NCBI GenBank assembly: GCA_000827265.1 | Contig: KN834750.1 | Coordinates: forward strand, 1,899,297 to 1,963,296 | Length of the DNA stretch: 64,000 bases | Reading direction: 5' to 3' | DNA from: Collybiopsis luxurians FD-317 M1 | Lineage: Eukaryota; Basidiomycota; Agaricomycetes; Agaricales; Omphalotaceae | Part shown: piece after piece, positions 55,603 through 64,000 of the stretch | How the letters are laid out: each line of letters starts with the position of its first letter | Position numbering within the stretch: the first letter of the stretch is position 1 | The notes under the pieces: model-generated | The model's database searches: none | Told to the model about the DNA's origin: nothing | The model's input: only the letters and a program-made list of their open reading frames with translations | Translations under genes and position numbers: made by a program

Positions 55603-55958
55603 CTTGCCATTAGGTCCAGTAATCTCCGTAGCTTGTTACATGTCCTAATAGCAATTGAGAAATTGGATCATTAGAAGCCAAATCAAAGAGGTTTGATGCA
55701 AAGATTGCTACTAGCTGATTTTGAATCCAGGACAAATCCAGGATCATTCTGAATCTCAAAATCGACCAGTAACTACCTACCCTGTACTTATACGCGAATT
55801 AAAGTGCTTCAGTTTATGCGCCGAACTACTCATCATGACGGTTGCGTGACAACACGTTGCGCAACGGGACGCGTCTGGCGTGATATTACGATTGACAGCA
55901 AACAGCAAAACAGTAGCTCTACAGTACAAATGACAGTACAAATACCAAAACGAATAAT

Positions 55959-58900
55959 TTACATATCCTCAGAAGATACCTTCTTCAAAAGATCCAGCCA
56001 ATCTTGGCCTATCTTTTGAAGTGCCCTGCTTTTAACTGTGCGCAATTCGTTAATAAATAGGTCAACGAACCGAAAAAAAAAAGCGCTTACCAAATTGACT
56101 CAGCACATCCTTCAACAAATCCCGTTTGGCCAGACCCACAACAGTCGGAGACCAGCTACTATCCCTTCCTTCCCCAGGACGCCTACACAAGCAAAATCCT
56201 AAGCTTCAACGTTCATCAATGGACACCTTGAAGACCACTCACCAGTAAACAGGCCCCAAAAGCTCCTTAATTAGCTCCTCCGCCTTGGCCACAAACTCCT
56301 CGTCCGCAATCTTCTTTGCGTACAATGTCAAATACTGCCTATACTCTGCAGGACTATCCAGCAACCTCGCAGCATGCAACCGTGTCTCCAAATGACCCAA
56401 AGTCAGCGCGGTGTTCCACCATTCAGGCCGAGGAGTTTCTGCTGCGTGTTCGTTCGGTGAACCGGCGATGGAGTTCTCGACGTAAGCTACGATGCTTCCG
56501 CTGGAGGATTGAGATTGCGGTCGCTGCTTGCCTTGCCATACATCTGATCCTTCAGACCACCATCGATCACTAATTTTGACCCATGAAAACAGCGACGAGT
56601 CGTAAGAGTATACAGTTCCGTTTGAACAGTTGATGATTGGAGTACCGTCTGGTCGTACGAGGGCAGAGAGAATGGTATCATTCGGGGAAGAGATCAAGGA
56701 TGTTACAGAGACAGGAGGGAAATTTGCTGCGTTTTTGTTCACATTCCTGTGAAATCAATGGTCAGACAGAACACTCAGAACGACGGAAAGCCGATTCCTA
56801 CCATGAATACAGCATTCCCGCTTGAGTAATCACTAGCAGACAGTTTTTGGCACCATCCATTAGTGAACAAGGAGATCCCACGTTCAGAATCGGCATCAAC
56901 CTGCAACAGATTCAGGTAACTACCAGCGCAAACCGCGGGGACCAACATACCTTCTTCCCATCAGTGAATAGACATTGACAGAACCATCCAGTGTAGCGGC
57001 AGCACAAAAGTACGCTGTGACGTGCACCGCTATGACCGGTGACGATAGATAGTCTAACCACAGAGTCTGTTTGCCTTTGAAAAAGTTTACAGACGAAGGT
57101 CCTATTCCAATCCGTCAGTAAAGGAAAACAAGATAGACGTCAGAAAGTCGCTAAACTCACCTCCATCTTCAGGATTGAGACCTTCAAATTCCTGAGAACC
57201 CTCGGAATCTGCTGTGACGCGCGTCAAAGTGGCAGGAACGGGCAAACTGCCCACGTGGCCCCTCCAAGCTCCAGTGTCGTTGATTTCCTTGATGGGGACC
57301 ATCTCTCTTGGACGATCACCACCCAGCGTCCTATATACCGGATGTGAATCCTCTTCCTTCCTTCGGTTGTCGAAACCATCAACAGACATCATATTGATAT
57401 CATTATCCCGCGTTTCGAATGGCTGTTCGTCTGGACCAGGGAAGAAAGATGAGCGGACAGAGACCGGCTTCGTGCTGCCCATTGCGGTATTCGGGTCAGG
57501 AAGGAATGACGCGCGTTTAGCACTGAACGAAGAAGGCGCCGAGCCGGCAGAAGGAACATTGGTAAGCGCAACACGTTTCTTTTTGTCGTTTCTCTTTGCA
57601 ACAAGAACGTTCACTACTTCGCCACCGACAGTTGTAGTAGCGAAATTTGTTGATTGTGATCGGGCTTGAGAGAGGGGAGGGTTGGAAGGAGAGGGTTCGT
57701 GGGAATAACCTTCAGGAAGCGGAGGTGGAACAAAGCCAAACTTGGAAAGATATTGCTCTTGAACAGAATGCGGTGCTATTCCTTCTAGTTCGTCTAGTTC
57801 AAAGGCAAAGACAGCAATGGTACCGTCTGAAGAGGCAGCGTAAAGAGTCATCCCATCCCATGACCTACCGGAATGAGAAAAAAGATAAATAATGCGAAGG
57901 TTGAGAAGCTTACCAACTGAGATCCATAATTTGCCTTTCGAAAACCTCCTTGGCAACGATAAGTGGTCGAGCAGATTTCGTCTGCCACACGGAGACGGAC
58001 CGATCATCAGCACCAAGAGCAACGACGGAGCAGATGTTTGAAGTGGCAACAGGAATCGAGGGGTTTCGGAGGAATATGTGGGGATTGTAGGTCTGTTAAC
58101 TAGATATAAACGGACTTGAAAGTCATCCAATCATTGGAACGAACGCACTGCAACCTCGACCGTATTTTCGTGACCAACCAAGCTGATTTCTGACGTCCAG
58201 GACCCACGAGTGATTACAGCAGCAATAAAGACAAAACCCTTGTTATTGGTAGCATTTGACGCGGTAATGTGGGCGCCATCTGGAGACCAACTAAGGATAT
58301 ATGGGATATATGACTTAGTACCGACATGAACACCAAAAATAGACACATACCTCAGCCGCCGAAAGAACGTGCTGCCAGGAGAGTCTTCGAAAGGTTTTGT
58401 AACTTCTGCCTCCAGAGACCAATCACTGGTACGCCAAATTTTGACCGACCTGTCATCGGACTGAGTAGCAAGAAATTCTCCAACTGGATCCCAACATACA
58501 CCCTTGACGAAGCCTTGATGCTGGTCCAGCTTGTGAAGACGCTCTACACGAGGCGTAAGTACGCGTCTGGCCAGATCAACGGCGAATCGAAATACCGAGC
58601 GTGTATCCGCACCAGATTATAACCTTTGAATCTAACGCGACAGAAGCAAGATATCTATCTTCTGGTGCCCAGGCGACATCCGTAACATCTACACAGAACC
58701 TGAGAATTAGGAATATTCAGAATTAGAGTTTACACACCACTTTCGTGACCAGGCAGCCGTTTCATAGGCTTCCAGCCCTCGACATTGACTTCGTCAGATC
58801 CCCATACCTTTCCTCTCGCGTTCGGGTCCAGGTCCCAAATCATGACAATCTCGTCGTCACTGCCACTTGCAAGCCAACGGCCTGAATGAGCCCATCTCAC

Positions 58901-59146
58901 AGTCAACACAGGCCCCGTATGCATAGCAAGCGTACACAAAGACTTTGGTGGCTTGTTACTCTCCTCAGAAGCTGGATTCAAGATTGGTTTGGTACTCCAT
59001 ATTCTGACTTTTGCGTCCAACCCTCCTGTAGCAATTCTGGATCCATCCGGATGAACGTGAACCGAGAAAATGGAAAGCCTTTTCGAAGAGTCGGCTTTAG
59101 CAGACGAGTCTCTGTGTGCGACCCAAGCCGGCTTGGTGAAGTGCAT
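55959..59146 (-). CDS. HIR1: HIR1/HIRA histone H3-H4 chaperone subunit
   Basis: Multi-exon gene with start ATG at 59146 and stop TAA at 55961-55959. The N-terminal half is a WD40 propeller: HPDGSRIATGGLDAKVRIW, VRWAHSGRWLASGSDDEIVM, then VCWDPVGEFLATQSDDRSVK, LSWSPDGAHITASN, SVVALGADDRSVSVW and SWSWDGMTLYAASSDGTI. A linker with RPREMVPIKEIN-like B-domain sequence follows. The C-terminal HIRA domain includes GRRLMPILNVGSPCSL and LVITQAGMLYSW, then QYLTLYAKKIADEEFVAKAE, ending WLDLLKKVSSEDM. It deposits H3-H4 independently of replication as part of the HIR complex. The first exon is long (59146-58739). A broken partial copy lies at 51900. Confidence 0.92.
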
Positions 59147-59647
59147 TGATAAGGTATGAAAATGCTAGTAAGCTTTGTTTGCGCTCAGCGCGCTGATGAA
59201 GGGAGCGAAGAAAGTCCAAGAAGGAATAAGCGCCTAAGCAGTACAGACGCCAAAATAGGCGCTACTGTGGGAAGCGCCCATAACTTGGATTCTTCCTCCT
59301 GTGTGTGTACGCGCTGATTTTCATTTAAGACTCAGCAGTGGACCCGAATATCCCGACTTCGGTAACTCAAATGACCGTACTACGCGTTCCATCGAATGCT
59401 GATGTCAATTCACTCGCCCAAAGTTGCGCCATAATGCAACCAAATCATCTCATTTACCTTGAATTGCTCTATCTCCTTCCTTGGCTTATCATCCTCACAC
59501 TTGTTGATCCAGTTCCTGATAAATCACAAAACTTCTTGGGCCTATGGTGTGCTTGGATGCAATATATTCCGGCAGCTAGCCAAAATATAAGTAGTAGCTT
59601 AAAGCCCAGAGTCGATTCGGATTCGGGACCTGAAGCCACCGCGAACC
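59147..59647. other. Divergent spacer between HIR1 and the MFS permease
   Basis: Holds both promoters. A plus-strand frame from 59338 ends just after the permease start and is probably 5'UTR noise. Confidence 0.45.
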
Positions 59648-62224
59648 ATGTCTTCCTCGGATGCCGGTTCGATCAAGAAGTTTCATGAGGACAATGTCGA
59701 GACGCTACGTCCCAGCTCGATCAGTGAGGAAAACCTCAAGACTTCGCCAGAATTGGTAGATGAAGACGAGCCTCCGTTCAAGTTCTCCTCCTGGCTCTTT
59801 TCTCGTTCCAAATACCGGCTGGATGAAGACGCTATTGCCACTCGTCGATCTGTTTATGACAATCCTGATCTAGCCCCATTATACTGGCCCAAGCACGATT
59901 ATGAAAACATTCATAGGTTTGACCCTACGGCTCGTTGGACGTATAAAGAAGAGAAGGTGACGTCGTCCAGCCTGTCATCGCTTTTGGTGTACGGCTGATA
60001 TAAACTAGGCTCTGGTGCGAAAAATCGATTGGAAAGTAATGGCTTGGGCTGCGCTCAGTTTTTCTGCATTAAACCTCGACCGAGGCAATCTCACTCAGGC
60101 CAACACGGACAATTTTCTACCTGATTTGAACCTGTCTACCAATGGTAAGTTCTGCGCTCTTCTATATCTAATTTCTAACCTTACTCGACTTTCAGACTTC
60201 AACTGGGGCAACAGCATCTTCCGTTTAGCATTCTTATGCGCCGAACTTCCTTCTCAACTGGTGTCCAAGCGAGTAAGTCTATACTGAGTGTTCTTTCAGA
60301 ACGGCAAGTTAATCTTGGCAAACACCAGGTCGGACCTGACCGATGGATCCCCACGCAAATGGTCTTATGGTCCATAGTCACTTTTTCTCAATTTTGGCTC
60401 ACAGGCAGAACGACTTTCTTCCTTACAAGGGCTCTTCTCGGGTAAGTGATCTTACCCCATGGTACCAAGTTTGTTTCAAACAAGAGCACTCTTAGGTTTA
60501 TACAGGGAGGGTAAGTAAACCTCGAATCGTTCAAACGGAAGATGCTGAGGGACATTCCTTTGAAAAGATTTATCCCGGATCTCATATTGTATCTCTCCTG
60601 TGAGTGCCTCTCAGGCTAAAAGCTCGATTTCACATGCTGAACGAAAAGCCTTTCAGATTTTTATACGAAGAACGAACTTCCCATGCGACTAGCATTATTC
60701 TGGATGTCGTCCAATTTATGTACGATCGTCGCTAGCTTCATTGCCTTCGGAGTATTACATATGAGAGGCACACTCGGACGTGCTGGTTGGAGGTACGATA
60801 TTCGTTATCCACCTCTGATGAAATGCCAGCGGTGCTAAAACCATGTTCTTTGCTGTCTAGATGGCTCTTTATGGTGGAGTGAGTTTGTGCAATGCCCCGT
60901 TCTAAGACTAGACTTGACCTCCTGCTTTGAATAGAGGACTCATTACATTGGTGATCGGGGTAGCCACCTTCTTCCGCATGCCTCCGTCGCCAACACAAAC
61001 CAAGACTTGGTACAGACCAAAAGGGTGGTTTACAGAGAGAGAAGAGACCATCATCGTGTCTCGCGTTCTGCGAGATGATCCTACCAAGGTAAGTTGTTCT
61101 AGCGAAAGTTTCGTCATTTTTCTCACTTCAAATTAGGGTGACATGCATAACCGCGAAGGGCTAACATTGAAGCGCCTTTGGACCGCCGTTTGTGATTACG
61201 ACTTGTGGCCTCTGTATATGATGTATGAATCTCTCGCTATACCTATTATGATAAACTGACTGCTACGCTGACACTCGCAGAGGTCTCATGTTCGGTATCC
61301 CAAATACTCCACCAGCGACCTACCTTACGCTCTCACTGCGTAACCTAGGGTATGCATTGGCTTTAAATATTGTAGGAATGGCGGATTAACTATATCTGTC
61401 ACAGATTCAGCACATTTACGACAAACCTTTTGGTCATACCTTCATCAGTAGCGAATATGATCACCATGTTCGCTATTACTATGATTTCCGAGGTGTTGAA
61501 CGAGCGAACGTTCGTATCTATGGCTGAGGATCTATGGACGCTACCTTTCCTGGTGGCACTGTACTGTCTACCTGAAAAGCCGAACCAGTGGATATACTTC
61601 GTCAGTTCAAATTCAAACCGTTGAGAAGTTACCGTCCTGACTCGAGATCAAATTGCAGGGTTTAGCTTCGGGCCTCTTGTCGTATCCGTATACGCATCCC
61701 ATTCAGGTGAATATCACTTGATAACCTCGCAATTTCTGGATTACTTAGCTTTCTTTCAAGGTCGGTTGGGCGTCACGCAATGCTGGTGCCGTAGCCAGCA
61801 GAACCGTAAACGCGTCTTTATACAACATGTTTGTCCAAGTGACGACCGTAGTTGCTTCACAAATTTATCGCGCAGATGACGCGCCTCGCTGTAAGTGTTC
61901 AATCAATACCCCCTTCATCGTCTCAAAGGATCTCATTCACGTTGGACATACAGACCGGAGAGGGAACCTCGTGCTTATCATCATATGCTCTTTCAACGTT
62001 GTGGTTCTTTATCCTGCCACCAAGGCCTATTACATATGGCGAAATAAACAGCGGGATCGTATCTGGAATGCCATGACAGTTGAGGTGTGTACAGTACAAA
62101 TGGGTATACCTCTTTGATTGTTCACTTGATGATTTTTTCGATTTGTATGTAGGAGCGGAAGGAATATCTGGCGACGACGACAGATCAGGGAAACAGGCGC
62201 CTTGATTTTAGATTTGCCCATTAG
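59648..62224 (+). CDS. MFS permease of the DAL5/allantoate (anion:cation symporter) type
   Basis: Many exons, among them 59648-59956, 60009-60144, 60196-60272, 60329-60441, 60496-60510 (15 nt) and 60568-60599; stop TAG at 62222-62224. It starts [16 protein letters not shown] with a long hydrophilic N-terminus. Signatures of the DAL5 group: [85 protein letters not shown] and [18 protein letters not shown]. Twelve hydrophobic segments are expected at the plasma membrane. The substrate class includes allantoate, ureidosuccinate, nicotinate, pantothenate or biotin; which one cannot be told here. The C-terminus has RLDFRFAH. Confidence 0.9.
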
Positions 62225-62664
62225 GCCGGGTGAAGGAAGGTGAAGAGGGGGCGTTCAGGTCTCAGGTTCAATGTCATTCTTTCTCGGAATTTGTGCGGAA
62301 TATGTAATGTTTATGGAACGTTGCAACTTCATTTCCCCCAACTTTCCCGCACCCTGAGTGAACACTTGGAAAGTTTGTCTTGAGCTTGGTGAGATGATCC
62401 GGTTTCGGTCTTCGGACGGATGGCCGATGGGTAGGCGGGGTTCCGTATAAGAATGAATGGTCCCAAGCTTCTCTGCTTGCTATCTACCACTCACACCCAA
62501 GGAACTTCAACCCCGTCGAATCCAGCCTTTGGTTCCTATCAAAGCGTACAGCGGAGCTAACTTTCTGAGGACCAGTTCGGACTCGTGGGCAAAAGTATTA
62601 CCGCTTTCGGTTTTATCCGGACTTGCACCCCTTTGAAATTTTCTTTTTTTTACATTTCGCAATT
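62225..62664. other. SHMT promoter region
   Basis: Contains no gene. T-rich tract just before the ATG. No TATA box was recognised. Confidence 0.4.
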
Positions 62665-64000
62665 ATGTTGAGAAGCCTAACTCGCTCTCTGACTCGAACC
62701 TCCATCTACTCTCCCCGTACACTTCCTCGTTCTTTTACTGTCAGAACAATGGCCTCTGTTAGCCCTGACTTTGTAAGTTTCTCTCTTTTCAGGATCCGGC
62801 GGATCCTAGAGCACCAAACTTTGGTCTTCTCTTCGTCGAGATTGATGCCTTGTTCGTCGGTTCGACTCACTTTTTTTATTTTTGAAAATTTTAGAACAAA
62901 ATTTTATACGCTCCCTTGGCTGAGAGCGACCCGGAAGTGCAGAACATCATTGATAAGGAGACTTGGAGGCAGTTGAATGGCCTTGAGCTCATCGCATCCG
63001 AGGTATGTACTTCTGATTTCAGAGAAAATTCTTGATAAATATCTAACGGAGGGTCCATAGAACTTGACCAGTTTAGCCGTCATGGAGGCCAACGGTTCCA
63101 TTCTCACAAACAAGTATTCTGAAGGTCTTCCGGGTGCCCGCTACTACGGTGGTAACGAATACATTGATGAACTCGAAAGCCTTTGCCGCGAGCGTGCTCT
63201 CAAGGCATTTAACCTGGACCCCGCTAAGTGGGGTGTCAATGTGCAGCCTTACTCTGGCAGTGTAAGTCGCAGATCGATTCTTTGAAGAGTTAAACTCTTA
63301 TCTTTTGTTCCTTTTAGACTGCAAAGTATGTCTTGTAATTCGGGGTATGGAATCATATCTAAACGTCTTACAGCTTTGCTGCCCTTACTGCTCTCATTCA
63401 ACCTCAAGATCGTTTGATGGGTCTTGGTCTTCCTGACGGTGGTCACCTTACCCATGGATACTATGTACGTCCATTCCCTCTCCCTCTTCGTCGTTCTTCA
63501 TCCTGATCCCTATTTATTTCCTAGACCGCCAAGAAGAAGATGACCGCCTCTTCAATCTACTTCCAATCTTTTCCTTACGCCATTACCCCCGATACCAACT
63601 TGATTGACTACGCTGCTCTCGCTTCTCAGGCCAAAATTTTCAAGCCCCGTCTTATCATCTGCGGCGCCTCCGCTTACCCCCGTGACTGGGACTACGCCGA
63701 GCTCAAGAAGACCGCAGAGAAGGAAGGCGCATGGTTGCTGTGCGACATGGCCCACACCAGTGGTCTCATTGCGGCACAGGAGCTCAACAGCCCCTTCGAT
63801 TACTGTGATGTCGTTACCACCACTACGTAAGATTCTTCGCTGGTCCATCTTATCACTCTTATTGACCCTTCTATCAGCCACAAGACTCTCCGTGGCCCCC
63901 GTGCTGGTCTCATCTTCTTCCGCAGGGACCTGGAAAACTCGAAGGATCTCGAAAAGCGTGTCAACGAGGCCGTCTTCCCTGCTTGCCAGGGTGGTCCTCA
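62665..64000 (+). CDS. SHM: Serine hydroxymethyltransferase, 5' part (cut by right edge)
   Basis: Exons 62665-62772, 62895-63002, 63061-63261, 63318-63325 (8 nt), 63374-63464, 63525-63826 and 63878 to the edge. The PLP enzyme converts serine and tetrahydrofolate to glycine and methylene-THF. Conserved blocks: [86 protein letters not shown] and [20 protein letters not shown] with the PLP-binding Lys in THKTLRGPR. The first 28 residues ([19 protein letters not shown] onward) are Arg/Ser/Thr-rich without acidic residues, as in mitochondrial presequences. A second ATG at 62749 (MASVSPDF) would give a cytosolic form. Confidence 0.96.

Noticed and set aside
59338..59688. 116-codon plus-strand frame
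   Set aside because: Overlaps the permease start in another frame and lacks any family feature.

Overview
The window is nuclear DNA of a mushroom-forming basidiomycete (Agaricomycetes). Genes are cut by many introns of about 45-70 nt with GT...AG ends. The families present are typical of that group: F-box/LRR proteins, a C2H2/RING protein, multipass membrane proteins carrying an LLLLIESGAI-type motif, MFS transporters and a DUF4336 protein. Housekeeping genes are recognisable from their sequence: Swc5/BCNT, TFIIA gamma, BRF1, HIR1 and serine hydroxymethyltransferase (SHMT). There is one assembly gap, 17354-17408.

Layout. 1-5.4 kb: the start of a Swc5 gene leaving the left edge on the minus strand, two small lineage genes, a 38-bp minisatellite and pieces of dispersed repeats. 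5.4-36.0 kb: a decayed, head-to-tail tandem array of a multigene block, all on the plus strand. The block order is short-chain dehydrogenase (SDR), F-box/LRR gene, small secreted-protein gene, unrecognised gene, multipass membrane-protein gene. Four membrane-protein copies and four SDR copies can be followed. Only the last SDR copy (34793-36010) and two membrane-protein copies (24269-25570 and 32422-33735) are open from start to stop. The others carry stops, deletions, a mutated splice donor or transposon insertions. Several blocks have almost no CpG while their sister copies keep it, as expected from CpG-directed C-to-T decay of duplicated DNA. 36.2-39.5 kb: a divergent TFIIA gamma / BRF1 pair. 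39.9-43.7 kb: a gene with a degenerate kinase-like region and, upstream, a broken second copy split by a hAT-like element. 44.1-51.7 kb: an MFS drug/amino-acid type transporter, an eight-finger C2H2 plus RING protein, and a DUF4336 protein. 51.9-53.5 kb: a decayed fragment of HIR1 containing a transposon. 53.9-59.1 kb: an intronless F-box protein and HIR1. 59.6-64.0 kb: a DAL5-like MFS permease and the 5' part of SHMT, cut by the right edge.

Mobile DNA. One Tc1/mariner element (DD34E, TA duplications) is broken by stops and by a second element. Three copies of a non-coding element share CAYCAGGAAAA ends and 2-bp target duplications. Two hAT-like non-autonomous elements have 24-bp terminal repeats and 8-bp target duplications. 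For most insertions an empty or homologous site can be read in a paralogous copy inside the same window.

Function. The unique genes are mostly basal transcription and chromatin genes (TFIIA gamma, BRF1, HIR1, Swc5) plus transport and one-carbon metabolism, with no evident shared pathway. The array looks like a lineage-specific cluster that was amplified and then largely inactivated. All gene models were spliced by eye, so exon ends are predictions.
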